Origin: Rhodococcus rhodnii
Lineage (GTDB): Bacteria; Actinomycetota; Actinomycetes; Mycobacteriales; Pseudonocardiaceae
NCBI GenBank assembly: GCA_000720375.1
Contig: JOAA01000031.1
Location: 39,223 to 103,222 of the forward strand
DNA: 64,000 nt
Direction: 5' to 3'
Position numbers and translations under genes: made by a program. Every line of letters begins with the position of its first letter. Position 1 is the first letter of the stretch. Below, piece by piece: positions 36,237-44,806 of the stretch. The notes under the pieces were generated by a model. That model was given only the letters and a program-made list of their open reading frames with translations, searched no databases and was not told the DNA's origin.

Positions 36237-37634
36237 GTGGCTACCGGTACGACGGTGTTCAGCAGGGTGACTGTCGTCGCGCCGAGAACGCGCATCGACG
36301 TCGCACTTCCCGCTGACGTCTCAGTGGCCGATCTGCTGCCGATGCTGCTGGACATGGCTAACGAGAAAACGCCGGACGGCGGCGCCCGCCACGGCGGGTG
36401 GTGCCTGGCCAAGCTGGGCGACAGCCCGCTGGAGCCAAGCCGCACGCTCGGATCGTTGGGCATCGTCGACGGCGACATGTTGCAGCTGCGCAAGCGCAAC
36501 GAGAATCCGCCGCCACCGCTGTACGACGACGTGGTCGACGCGATCGCGGAGTCCAGCCCGGACAGCTTCCGGCCGTGGACCAAGCAGACCGCCAACCGCA
36601 TCGGGTACGCCGCGGGCGCGCTCGCCCTGGTCATCGCGGCCGTCGCGGTGTTCATGGGCGGCCCGGTCAACGGCGGCTCCCAGCTCGCCGCGGCGATCGC
36701 GGCCGGCGCGACCGCGGTGATCGCGGTGGCCGCCGGTGCTGTGGTCGCGCGGGCCTACCAGGCGTCGACCGCGGGCGTGCTGATCGCGGCGGCCGGTGGT
36801 CTGCCGATGGCGTTCGTCAGCGGTATGTACATCGTGCCGGGCGGTCTCGGTGCGGCGAACTTCCTGCTCGGCTCGGCCCTGATGGGGATCGTGGCCTCGG
36901 TGTCGATCATGGTGATCGGCGCGGGCGTGACCACGTTCGTCGCGGCCGGGACGGCTTCGGTGTTCGGCATCCTGGCGTTCACCGTCGGCACCTTGATCGA
37001 CCACCCGGCTCCGGGAATCGCCGCTGGCACGGCCGCCGCCGCGCTGGCAGGCATCTCGATGTTGCCGAGGCTGACGATCCAGCTGGCCAAACTGCCGCTG
37101 CCGAACGTGCCGGGCAGCGCGGAAGACCTCAAAGAAGACACGGCCATGCCGGACTATCGGTCGATCGAGCGGCGCGCGGGCCTGGCGCACGAGTACATGA
37201 CGGGCATGATCGTCGGCAGCGGAATCGTCGCCGCGATCTCCGCGATGATCAGCGCGACGGCCCCGGGCGTCTGGGGCATCATCACCGCCGTCGTGGTCAC
37301 GCTCGTACTGCTGCTGCGCGGCCGGACGTACGCCAACGGCAGCCAGGCGGTCGCGTTGCTCGCGACGGGAATGCTCTCCGCCGCGGGTGTCCTGATCGGA
37401 TGGCTGGTCGTGGCCAGTGCGTTCGACCGCCTGCTGTGGGTGTTCGGCGCGCTGCTGCTGATCGCGGCGGGCGCGCTGGTGCTCGGCGTGATCTTCCCCG
37501 AGCAGAAGTTCTCCCCGCCACTGCGCCGTGGCGTGGAGATCTTCGAGGCGATCTGCATCGCGGCCGTGCTGCCGCTCGCGCTCGCCGTGATGGATCTGTA
37601 CTCGACGTTGCGGCACTTGAACTTCAAGATCTGA
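36237..37634 (+). CDS. eccD: Type VII secretion protein EccD
   Basis: EccD is the polytopic core of the ESX membrane complex. The 465-aa protein has a ubiquitin-like N-terminal domain (about 8-85: TVVAPRTRIDVALPADVSVA, then LGSLGIVDGDMLQLR) and about eleven membrane helices (about 120-465). GTG 36237 is preceded by GAAGGGGG. Longer in-frame readings overlap eccC antisense and are rejected. Its stop overlaps the mycP ATG (TGATG). Confidence 0.94.
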   Translation: MATGTTVFSRVTVVAPRTRIDVALPADVSVADLLPMLLDMANEKTPDGGARHGGWCLAKLGDSPLEPSRTLGSLGIVDGDMLQLRKRNENPPPPLYDDVVDAIAESSPDSFRPWTKQTANRIGYAAGALALVIAAVAVFMGGPVNGGSQLAAAIAAGATAVIAVAAGAVVARAYQASTAGVLIAAAGGLPMAFVSGMYIVPGGLGAANFLLGSALMGIVASVSIMVIGAGVTTFVAAGTASVFGILAFTVGTLIDHPAPGIAAGTAAAALAGISMLPRLTIQLAKLPLPNVPGSAEDLKEDTAMPDYRSIERRAGLAHEYMTGMIVGSGIVAAISAMISATAPGVWGIITAVVVTLVLLLRGRTYANGSQAVALLATGMLSAAGVLIGWLVVASAFDRLLWVFGALLLIAAGALVLGVIFPEQKFSPPLRRGVEIFEAICIAAVLPLALAVMDLYSTLRHLNFKI

Positions 37635-39037
37635 TGGCCAGGACAACGACGAAGATCGCGTCGGTGGTGGCCGTCGCGGGTCTCATGGCGGCCAACCCCG
37701 CCCATGCCCAGCAGAACCCCTCAGGCCCGGTGCCCGAGAAGGTCAACCTGAGCCGGGCCGTGGTGCGCGACACCCAGGCGCCGCCGACCAACGTGGAGTA
37801 CTCGCTCAAGGGCCAGTGCATGGGCTCGTTGAACGACGGCAACGTGGTGCTGCCCAACAAACCGTGGGGCCAGCAGCAGCTGCGGATCGAGGAAGCGCAC
37901 AAGTTCGCCACCGGCAAGGGCCAGGTGGTCGCGGTGATCGACACCGGAGTGCGTGGTGATCACCCGTACTTCAACGGCCGCGTGATCAAAGGCGCTGACT
38001 ACGTAAGCAAAAACTCCAACGCGTTCGACGACTGCGACGGGCACGGCACCGAGGTCGCCGGCATCATCGCGGCGCGCAGCCCGGACCTGACCAAGATCGG
38101 CTTCACCGGGGTCGCGCCGGACGCGAAGATCGTGGCCATCCGCCAGTCCAGCGAGCTCTACAAGGGCACACCCGCGCCGACCCAGGAAAAGCCCAACCCG
38201 GGCGAGCAGACCGCGGGTGACCTGAACACGCTGGCGCAGGCGGTCGTGCACGCGGCGAACCGGCAGGACGTCACCGTGATCAACATGTCGGTGGACAACT
38301 GCAGGCTGGCGTCCTTCGCGATGTCCGAGCCGGAGCGGGACCTGCAGCGAGCCCTGCGGTTCGCGGTCGACCAGGGCAAGGTCGTCGTGGCCTCGGCCGG
38401 CAACCAGGGCCCGATCTGCACGGACCCGAGGAACGGGCCGGATCCGAAGAACCCCACGCACATCGTGACGCCGCCGTGGTTCGCCGACGACGTGATCTCG
38501 GTGGCCGCGGTGAACCGCAAGGGCAACCTGGCACCGTTCAGCGTGCAGGGACCGTGGGTCAGCGTGGCCGCGCCGGGCACGGAGATCATCTCGCTGGACC
38601 CGGGCGGGACGCTGGCGAACCAGACGTTCCAGGGCCAGCAGAAGACCGAGATCCAGGGCACGAGCTTCGCGGCGCCGTACGTCGCCGGGCTCGCGGCGTT
38701 GATCCGTGAGCGGTTCCCGGAGCTGTCCGCGCGGCAGGTGATGAACCGGATCAAGATGACCGCACAGCACCCAGCGGCCCCGGGCGGCCGGGACAACCTG
38801 GTCGGCTACGGGATGATCAACCCGATCGCCGCGCTGACCGCGATGGTGCCCGCGGAGTTCCAGATCCCCAACGACAGGGCGGAGAACCTGCCCGCGAGCA
38901 TGCCTCCGGTCAAGCCGAAGGACTGGACCGCGATGACGATCGCGCTGATCGGTGCGGGCGGTGGCGTGGTGATCTTGCTGCTGACCCTGTTCGTGATGCA
39001 CGCCATCCGCCGCAACAAGGGCGAACCTCAGTCCTGA
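37634..39037 (+). CDS. mycP: Mycosin, type VII secretion-associated serine protease
   Basis: MycP is a membrane-anchored subtilase needed for ESX complex stability. The 467-aa protein has a signal peptide (1-25, ending NPAHA). The triad is Asp103 (AVIDTGV), His137 (GHGTEVAG) and Ser344 (GTSFAAPYVAG). QLRIEEAHKFATGKGQVVA is typical of mycosins. One C-terminal membrane helix (about 433-455) precedes a short basic tail. It is translationally coupled to eccD, matching the eccD4-mycP4 order. Confidence 0.95.
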   Translation: MARTTTKIASVVAVAGLMAANPAHAQQNPSGPVPEKVNLSRAVVRDTQAPPTNVEYSLKGQCMGSLNDGNVVLPNKPWGQQQLRIEEAHKFATGKGQVVAVIDTGVRGDHPYFNGRVIKGADYVSKNSNAFDDCDGHGTEVAGIIAARSPDLTKIGFTGVAPDAKIVAIRQSSELYKGTPAPTQEKPNPGEQTAGDLNTLAQAVVHAANRQDVTVINMSVDNCRLASFAMSEPERDLQRALRFAVDQGKVVVASAGNQGPICTDPRNGPDPKNPTHIVTPPWFADDVISVAAVNRKGNLAPFSVQGPWVSVAAPGTEIISLDPGGTLANQTFQGQQKTEIQGTSFAAPYVAGLAALIRERFPELSARQVMNRIKMTAQHPAAPGGRDNLVGYGMINPIAALTAMVPAEFQIPNDRAENLPASMPPVKPKDWTAMTIALIGAGGGVVILLLTLFVMHAIRRNKGEPQS

Positions 39038-39053
39038 GAGGACGCGGACCGCG

Positions 39054-39278
39054 TCAGTTGGTCCGGTACGCGCCGATCGCCAGCGCCGCCCCGACGGCGG
39101 CGACCGTGAGGTTGGCGTAGAGCTCGTACCCGGCCAGGAAGTCGATGTTCGGGATCACCCAGCGGTTCACCGAGTTCAGGATGAACCCGAAGAACGGCTG
39201 GTAGAACAGGTGGTCGATGGTGCCGCTGATCCCGATGAGCAGCAGCACGACGCCCAGGAACGAGATGGCCTTCCGCAT
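39054..39278 (-). CDS. Small two-helix membrane protein
   Basis: The 74-aa protein begins MRKAISFLGVVLLLIGISGT. It has one N-terminal and one C-terminal hydrophobic segment (LTVAAVGAALAIGAY), separated by FYQPFFGFILNSVNRWVIP. A longer in-frame reading is compositional. It is convergent with mycP (16 bases between stops) and divergent from the histidine kinase. The function is unknown. Confidence 0.7.
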   Translation of the reverse strand: MRKAISFLGVVLLLIGISGTIDHLFYQPFFGFILNSVNRWVIPNIDFLAGYELYANLTVAAVGAALAIGAYRTN

Positions 39279-39395
39279 GGTCGTCAAAGCTACGAACAAC
39301 CAGTTGGCCCGTGGATCGGCCGGAGGAATCGGGCAGTCCGACCAAAGTATCAAGTTTCCGCCTGCGCCCCGGCGTCCGCGTACAGTCCCGGAAAC

Positions 39396-40511
39396 ATGAA
39401 GCGTCGCCGCCGTGTCCGTGACTGGCTCGTGGACACCGTGCTGTTCATGTTCGCGGCGCTGATCGGACTGCTCGCGGCGGCCGAGCGGTTGAACGGCAAC
39501 GCCCCGATGCCGGACCCGCCGTGGCTCTTCGACATCGACCAGATGCTCGGCCTGCTCGCGTGCGGCACGGTCTGGATCCGCAAGCGCTGGCCGGTCCACG
39601 TGTGCCTGAGCCTGCTGGCCGTTTCGACGGTCTCCGAGCTGACCGCGGGCGCGATGATCGTCTCGCTGTTCACCGTCGCGGTGCACCGGCCGCCGAAGAT
39701 CTCATTGCCCGTGTTCGGGGTGAGCATGGCCGCCGCGGGGATCTTCGTGCTCGTCCGGCCCGAACCGAGCGGGCCGTGGTTGACGATCATGTGGGCCCTT
39801 CTGCTGCAGGGCACGGCAGTCGGCTGGGGCCTGTTCATCCACCACCGCCGTCAGCTGATCATCTCGTTGAAGGACCGGGCGGACCGGGCGGAGACCGAGG
39901 CGCAGTTGCGGGCGCACCAGGTCCGGGAAGAGATCGCCAGGGAGATGCACGACGTGCTCGGCCATCGGCTGTCGCTGCTGAGCGTGCACGCGGGCGCGCT
40001 CGAGTACAACCCGGCGGCGGCCACTGAGGACATCGCCAGAGCGGCCAAGGTGATCAGGGAAAGCGCACACCAGGCCCTGCAGGATCTGCGTGAGGTCATC
40101 GGTGTGCTCAGGGCACCGGTCGGGGAGATGCCGCAGCCGACGTTGGCCGACATCAGCACGCTGGTCAGCGAGTCACGCCGGGCCGGGATGAATGTCCGGC
40201 TGCGGCAACAGCTTTCCGGTGCCGTCCCGGATCTGCTCGGCCGGACCAGCTACCGGATCGTCCAAGAAGGACTGACGAACGCCCGCAAACACGCGCACGG
40301 CGAACCGGTGCGGGTGTCGGTGAGCGGCGAGCCGGGCGAGGGCATCACCGTCGAGGTGTTCAACACACTCGGCGAACCGGCGACCCCCAAGCCGGACAGC
40401 CAGGGCCTGAAGGGTTTGGGGGAACGTGTGGCGCTGGCCGAAGGACGACTCGAGCACGGGCAGACCACCGACGGATGGCGGTTGCGGGCATGGCTACCGT
40501 GGCCTGCGTGA
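39396..40511 (+). CDS. Sensor histidine kinase, NarL/HisKA_3 class
   Basis: The 371-aa kinase begins MKRRRRVRDWLVDTVLFMFA and has four or five membrane helices (about 12-160), no large sensor domain, then a HisKA_3 dimerisation domain. The phospho-acceptor His185 is in REMHDVLGHRLSLLSVHAG. The ATP-binding domain follows (YRIVQEGLTNARKHA, GLKGLGERVALAEGRL). It phosphorylates the response regulator encoded next, with which it overlaps in a GTGA junction. Its location inside the ESX locus raises the possibility that it regulates secretion. Confidence 0.92.
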   Translation: MKRRRRVRDWLVDTVLFMFAALIGLLAAAERLNGNAPMPDPPWLFDIDQMLGLLACGTVWIRKRWPVHVCLSLLAVSTVSELTAGAMIVSLFTVAVHRPPKISLPVFGVSMAAAGIFVLVRPEPSGPWLTIMWALLLQGTAVGWGLFIHHRRQLIISLKDRADRAETEAQLRAHQVREEIAREMHDVLGHRLSLLSVHAGALEYNPAAATEDIARAAKVIRESAHQALQDLREVIGVLRAPVGEMPQPTLADISTLVSESRRAGMNVRLRQQLSGAVPDLLGRTSYRIVQEGLTNARKHAHGEPVRVSVSGEPGEGITVEVFNTLGEPATPKPDSQGLKGLGERVALAEGRLEHGQTTDGWRLRAWLPWPA

Positions 40512-41170
40512 CGACCTCTGTCCTGATCGTTGACGACGACCCGTTGGTCCGCGCGGGCCTTGCCATGATGTTCGGCGGCGCACCGGACATCACCGTTGTC
40601 GGCGAAGGGAAAGACGGCACCGAAGTGCTGTCGTTGGTCGACACGCACGCGCCGGACGTCGTGCTGATGGACATCCGGATGCCCGGGATGGACGGGCTGT
40701 CGGCGACCGAGGTGCTGCGCGCGCGTCTTAACGCGCCCGAGGTGATCATCCTGACCACCTTCGACGCGGATGCCCATGTGCTGCGGGCATTGCGGGCAGG
40801 TGCGGCGGGATTCCTGTTGAAGGACACCCCGCCAGGGGAGATCGTCGAAGCGGTCCGCCGGGTGGTCCAGGGCAATCCGGTGCTGTCCCCGGCGGTGACC
40901 AGGCGGCTGATCGACCGGGTCGCCGAGACCGGCGAGGACCGGCGGCGTGTTCAGGCCCGTGACCGGCTCGATCTGCTGTCGGATCGGGAGCGGGAGGTGG
41001 CCGTGGCGGTCGGCCAGGGCAAGTCGAACGCGGAGATCGCCGCGACCCTGTACTTGAGCGTGCCGACGGTCAAGACGCACGTCTCCAGCGTGCTGACCAA
41101 AATGGACCTGAACAACCGGGTGCAGATCGCCCTGCTCGTGCACGACGCCGGACTACTCGACGGTCAATGA
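40508..41170 (+). CDS. NarL/LuxR-family response regulator
   Basis: The 220-aa regulator starts at GTG 40508 inside the kinase stop. The receiver domain has the acidic pocket (VDDD at 8-11) and phospho-acceptor Asp55 (VVLMDIRMPGMDG), with Lys in FLLKDTPPG. The LuxR-type helix-turn-helix is at the C-terminus (LSDREREVAVAVGQGKSNAE, LYLSVPTVKTHVSSVLTKMD). The 3' end overlaps a convergent TetR gene by 18 bases. Confidence 0.93.
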   Translation: MTTSVLIVDDDPLVRAGLAMMFGGAPDITVVGEGKDGTEVLSLVDTHAPDVVLMDIRMPGMDGLSATEVLRARLNAPEVIILTTFDADAHVLRALRAGAAGFLLKDTPPGEIVEAVRRVVQGNPVLSPAVTRRLIDRVAETGEDRRRVQARDRLDLLSDREREVAVAVGQGKSNAEIAATLYLSVPTVKTHVSSVLTKMDLNNRVQIALLVHDAGLLDGQ

Positions 41171-41860
41171 CCGCACGATGTCGAGCAGTTCGGCGCGGTA
41201 GACCGCGGCCGGGTCGTTGGACAGGGAACCGAGGTGCCCGAATATTTCCAGGGTGACCAGGCCGTGCAGCCTGCCCCACGAGCGCAGCGCGAGCGCGACG
41301 ACGTCCGGTGAGAGGTCCGGTGCGTCCTGCTTGAGCTTGGCCAGGTAGGTCTCCGGGAAATCCGTCCACGCGAACTCGGCGTCGGACGATGGCCGACTCG
41401 GTGGGCAAGCGTGTGCGACCAGTCGGTTGAGGCCACCGCAGATCCGCCGCGCGGCCTGTTCGATCGGGTTCTCGTCCGCGAGCGGCGTGTACCCGGGCAC
41501 CGGGTCGCCGTAGATCAACCGGAACCCTTGCGGATTGGCCAGTGCCCACTCGCGCAGTGCGTGCCCCCAGGCCAGGAGTTTGCCCGAGGGTGTGGTGGCG
41601 TCGTCGCAGGCTGTCTCCAAAGCGTCCGCGAGGGAAGCGCCGACCTTTCGGATCAACGCGCTGACCAGGTCGTCACGCGTGGGGAAGTAGCTGTAGATGG
41701 CGCGTGCGGTCATGCCCATTTCCCTGGCGATACCGCGTAACGAGATCGCTCCGGGCCCTTCGGTGGCCATCTGACGCAGCGCGATGTCGGTGATCTCCTG
41801 TGTTGTCTGCGCACGCAGGCGTTCGCGCCTGGTCAGCGTGGTCTGGTCCACAGTTGACAC
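41153..41860 (-). CDS. TetR-family regulator with TetR_C-type ligand domain
   Basis: The 235-aa protein from GTG 41860 (or GTG 41851) has the helix-turn-helix ISLRGIAREMGMTARAIYSY followed by FPTRDDLVSALI. The C-terminal domain contains the conserved HALREWALANPQGFRLIYGD segment and SWGRLHGLVTLEIFGHL, typical of actinomycete TetR_C_13-like proteins. It diverges from the frameshifted DUF1330-type gene. ACACCGTG sites in the gap are candidate operators. Confidence 0.88.
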   Translation of the reverse strand: MSTVDQTTLTRRERLRAQTTQEITDIALRQMATEGPGAISLRGIAREMGMTARAIYSYFPTRDDLVSALIRKVGASLADALETACDDATTPSGKLLAWGHALREWALANPQGFRLIYGDPVPGYTPLADENPIEQAARRICGGLNRLVAHACPPSRPSSDAEFAWTDFPETYLAKLKQDAPDLSPDVVALALRSWGRLHGLVTLEIFGHLGSLSNDPAAVYRAELLDIVRSLTVE

Positions 41861-41863
41861 GTT

Positions 41864-41909
41864 ACACCGTGGCAGGTATTCCTCGGTGATACAGAAGTAC
41901 ACACCGTGT
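41864..41909. promoter_or_regulatory. Candidate operator repeats between TetR and DUF1330 genes
   Basis: ACACCGTG occurs at 41864-41871 and again at 41901-41908. The second copy is part of the 9-bp palindrome ACACCGTGT. The spacing is 37 bp, and both lie in the 71-bp divergent gap. Confidence 0.4.
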
Positions 41910-41931
41910 CATTTTTAGCCGGAGGCGAGTC

Positions 41932-42227
41932 ATGGCGGCGTATCTGATCATCGAATCCCAGATCAAGGACCCGGGAAGGTCGGCGAGTACGTCAAGGCCT
42001 CCGGCAGCACGGTCGAGGACCACGGCGGCCGATACCTGGTCGCCGGGGTCGTTCCCGAGCAGGTCGAAGGCGACACCTGGCCCGACGGCAAGGTGTCCGC
42101 GCTGATCGAGTTCCCGACCATGGCCAAGCTCAAGCAGTGGTACGACTCGCCCGAGTACGCCAAGGCCAGGCTGATCAGGGACGAGGCGGTCACCGCGCGG
42201 GTGATCTTTGTCGACGGAAACGCGTGA
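41932..42227 (+). pseudogene. DUF1330-type (dimeric alpha/beta barrel) gene with single-base deletion
   Basis: From ATG 41932 the product reads MAAYLIIESQIKDP. At about 41971-41979 the family frame shifts: the downstream frame gives KVGEYVKASGSTVEDHGGRY, then GKVSALIEFPTMAKLKQWYD and SPEYAKARLIRDEA to TGA 42225-42227. One base is missing (GACCCGGGAAGG where a 15-base Asp-Pro-Glu-Lys-Val coding would fit). The intact product would be about 98 aa, like other DUF1330 proteins. GGAGGC precedes the ATG. It is either a true frameshift or a sequencing error. Confidence 0.85.
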
Positions 42228-42282
42228 CCGGGCACCCCCTACGATTCGAAAAGACTTCGAGTTCTCGGGGGTGACTGGGTAG

Positions 42283-43995
42283 ATGACGCTGCGCGTCGCC
42301 GTGGACTTCGGGACGTCCAGCACGTGTGTCGCCGTGTCGCACAACGGCCGCGAACCGCAGGTCGTCGCGATGGACGGGCGTCCGGTGCTGTCCTCGGCGG
42401 TGTACGCGTCGCCCGACGGCACGCTGTTCGTCGGGCTGGAGGCGGAGCGTCAGGCCGCGGTCGACCCGTCGCGCTACGAGCCCAACCCCAAACGCCGGAT
42501 CGACGAGCCGGAGCTGCTGCTGGGCAACAGCGTGGTTCCTGTCAGGGAAGTGATCCGCGCGGTGCTTACCCGTGCCATCCAGGAAGCACGCCGGTTCGCG
42601 GCCGGTGCCCGCGTGGACCAATTGGTGTTGACGCACCCGGCTGACTGGGGCGGTATCCGCACTCGGGTGCTCCGCCAGGCCGCCAACGGCCTCTCCGAGC
42701 GTATTTCCCTTGTGCCGGAACCCGTTGCGGCTGCCGTGTTCCACGCGGAGAACCTGTCCGGGCAAGCCGACACGATCGCCGTGCTGGACATCGGTGGCGG
42801 CACTGTGGACGTCAGCGTGGTCAGCCGCGCGGGCAATCCGGGGCACGGATTCCGTGTGCTGGCAACAAAAGGCGACCCGTCCTTCGGTGGCGCGGACGTC
42901 GATCAGGCGCTGCTGCAACACGTCGGCCGCCTGGTGTCCAACATGGACCCGGACGCGTGGCGGTCGCTGATCGAAGGCCGTGAGCTCGCCGACCGCAGGC
43001 GCAGACGGGTCGTCTCGCAGGACGTCCAGGGCGCCAAGGAAACTCTCTCCCGGCACACGTACACCGACGTGCCGATGCCGGTTCCGTTCGCCGACGCGCA
43101 CGTGACCCGCAACGACCTCGAGCAGTTGATCACGGCACCGCTGGGGCGGGCCGTCGAGCTGACCGCCGCCGCGATCCGCGAATCCGGCGTCCAGCCCAAC
43201 CAGGTTTTCCTCGTCGGCGGCTCAAGCCGGATCCCAATGGTGGCGCGGCTGGTACACGAACGGATCGGAATCATCCCGACCACTCTCGACCAACCGGAGA
43301 CAGTGGTCGCCCGTGGCGCGCTGAAGGCCGTGCCCGGCGAGGTGCCGCAGGTCCAGCAGATCCAGACGGTCCGGGTGGCGCCCGTGCAGCCACCGCGCCC
43401 GATCGCGCCCCCGCCGCAGTTCGCTCCACCGCCTCCGCCGCCGAAACGCGGCAGTAAGAAGCCGTGGATCCTCGGGGGTGCGGCGGCAGCGGCCATCGCC
43501 GCGGTGGTGGTCGTGGTTCTCGTGCTTACCTCAGGCGGGGCGAGCCCGCCCGCGGCTCCGCCCGGCCGCACGATCGCCCAGTTCGACTACGAGTTCACGA
43601 TGCCGCAGGACTGGAAGCAGGTCGCGGCGGACACGACCTACCGCGAGGTCCGGGTGAAACCGGAAGGCGCGGAACAAGGCCTCGACACGATCATCGTGCA
43701 GGAACTGGCACTGGCCTTCGACCCGGCGGCCGAGCGGGAACGCGCGGTCGGCGGGCTGCGGCAGAAGTACCAGCAGTCCACCAACCTGCGACTGTCCGAT
43801 CTGAACGAAAACGGCCGGTTCGCCGACCGGGACGTGATCTCCTACCGCCAGCAGGTCGACAACGCGACCGTGGAGTGGTTCGTGCTGTTCGAGAAGCGCG
43901 CCCAGGTCAGCATCGGATGCGAGTACACGCCGAGCGGCCGTGACCGGGTGATGGCCGCCTGCGACCAGGTGGTCCGCACGATGAAGGTGAACTGA
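42283..43995 (+). CDS. Hsp70-like ATPase domain fused to TM helix and TIGR03931-type secretion-associated domain
   Basis: The 570-aa protein has an actin/Hsp70-like N-terminal ATPase region (about 1-350): phosphate loop VDFGTSSTCVAV (7-18), IAVLDIGGGTVDVSVV (about 165-180) and VFLVGGSSRIPMV (about 309-321). A Pro-rich linker precedes one membrane helix (about 395-417). The C-terminal extracytoplasmic domain (about 425-570, FDYEFTMPQDWKQV to CDQVVRTMKVN) resembles the type VII secretion-associated Rv3446c family. Rv3446c occupies the same place between eccC4 and the esx genes. No canonical Hsp70 peptide-binding domain is present. Confidence 0.85.
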   Translation: MTLRVAVDFGTSSTCVAVSHNGREPQVVAMDGRPVLSSAVYASPDGTLFVGLEAERQAAVDPSRYEPNPKRRIDEPELLLGNSVVPVREVIRAVLTRAIQEARRFAAGARVDQLVLTHPADWGGIRTRVLRQAANGLSERISLVPEPVAAAVFHAENLSGQADTIAVLDIGGGTVDVSVVSRAGNPGHGFRVLATKGDPSFGGADVDQALLQHVGRLVSNMDPDAWRSLIEGRELADRRRRRVVSQDVQGAKETLSRHTYTDVPMPVPFADAHVTRNDLEQLITAPLGRAVELTAAAIRESGVQPNQVFLVGGSSRIPMVARLVHERIGIIPTTLDQPETVVARGALKAVPGEVPQVQQIQTVRVAPVQPPRPIAPPPQFAPPPPPPKRGSKKPWILGGAAAAAIAAVVVVVLVLTSGGASPPAAPPGRTIAQFDYEFTMPQDWKQVAADTTYREVRVKPEGAEQGLDTIIVQELALAFDPAAERERAVGGLRQKYQQSTNLRLSDLNENGRFADRDVISYRQQVDNATVEWFVLFEKRAQVSIGCEYTPSGRDRVMAACDQVVRTMKVN

Positions 43996-44195
43996 TGTCG
44001 CAGAGCTTCGACGAGGCGATGGCCAAGTTCTCCGGCGAGGTCGACGACGCGGTGAGCCGTGCGCGCCGGGCCGCCGCCGAGGCCCGTGAACTCACCGCGC
44101 GGTTGCGTACCGAGAGCCGTCAAGAGCCGTCGGTTCCACCGACGAGTGAAGAAGACGATGACTTTTCACAAGAGCAAATCATGACCCGCGACTAG
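43995..44195 (+). CDS. Small acidic-tailed protein after the Hsp70-like gene
   Basis: The 66-aa protein starts at ATG 43995 in an overlap with the preceding stop (TGATG). Residues 1-43 form one charged amphipathic helix (FDEAMAKFSGEVDDAVSRAR). The end is acidic (EEDDDFSQEQIMTRD). The acidic tail recalls the small proteins at 51930 and 54280. The function is unknown. Coupling suggests it works with the membrane ATPase-like protein. Confidence 0.7.
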   Translation: MSQSFDEAMAKFSGEVDDAVSRARRAAAEARELTARLRTESRQEPSVPPTSEEDDDFSQEQIMTRD

Positions 44196-44407
44196 CGGTC
44201 CAATCGGTATAACCGCAGGTTGATACCGGTTTTTCGGCATTCGCATTCGCATCGACAAACCCCGGTTCCACGGTCCGGCGTTTACTAGAGCAACTACCTC
44301 GAAACTTCTGCGGACAGGGCGGAACCGAAGCTGGCAGGGTCTGCGTCGGAAGGGTTGTACGAACAAAGAACGAGCAACCAGAACTTCAATGAAGGGGGTA
44401 ACTCCCA

Positions 44408-44725
44408 ATGCCGCAGGGTGCTTTCTCTATTACGCCGGACATGCTGCACAAGGCGTCGGTGGACACCGCCAACGTCCGTGAGGCGCAGCAGGGCCACATC
44501 ACCCACCTGCGCAACCAGCTCGCGCAGCTCGAGGGCGCCTGGGAAGGTTCCGCCGCGCAGGCGTTCCACTCGCTGGTCGCCCGGTTCAACACCGCGGCCG
44601 AGAAGATCCTGACCGACCTGCAGACCATCAGCGAGAGCCTCGCCTCCTCGGCCAAGATGTACGGCCACCAGGAAGAGGCCAGCAAGTCGACCTTCACCAA
44701 GGCCGAGGGCAACTTCAGCTTCTGA
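44408..44725 (+). CDS. WXG100-family ESX substrate (first of pair)
   Basis: The 105-aa helical-hairpin protein has the Trp-x-Gly turn WEG at 45-47 (LEGAWEGSAAQAFHSL) and a C-terminal Y-x3-E export signal (YGHQE, 85-89). AAGGGGG precedes the ATG. Position next to the Rv3446c-like gene and upstream of rplM corresponds to esxU/esxT of ESX-4. It likely forms a heterodimer with the next gene's product. The upstream 212-base gap is relatively AT-rich and probably holds the promoter. Confidence 0.92.
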   Translation: MPQGAFSITPDMLHKASVDTANVREAQQGHITHLRNQLAQLEGAWEGSAAQAFHSLVARFNTAAEKILTDLQTISESLASSAKMYGHQEEASKSTFTKAEGNFSF

Positions 44726-44806
44726 TCCTCGCCGGATCGCCCGCGTCAGTCAGATCTTTTCACGCCATTCGCTTGACCAAGACTTTTCCATTGGGAGGAA
44801 CCTCAA

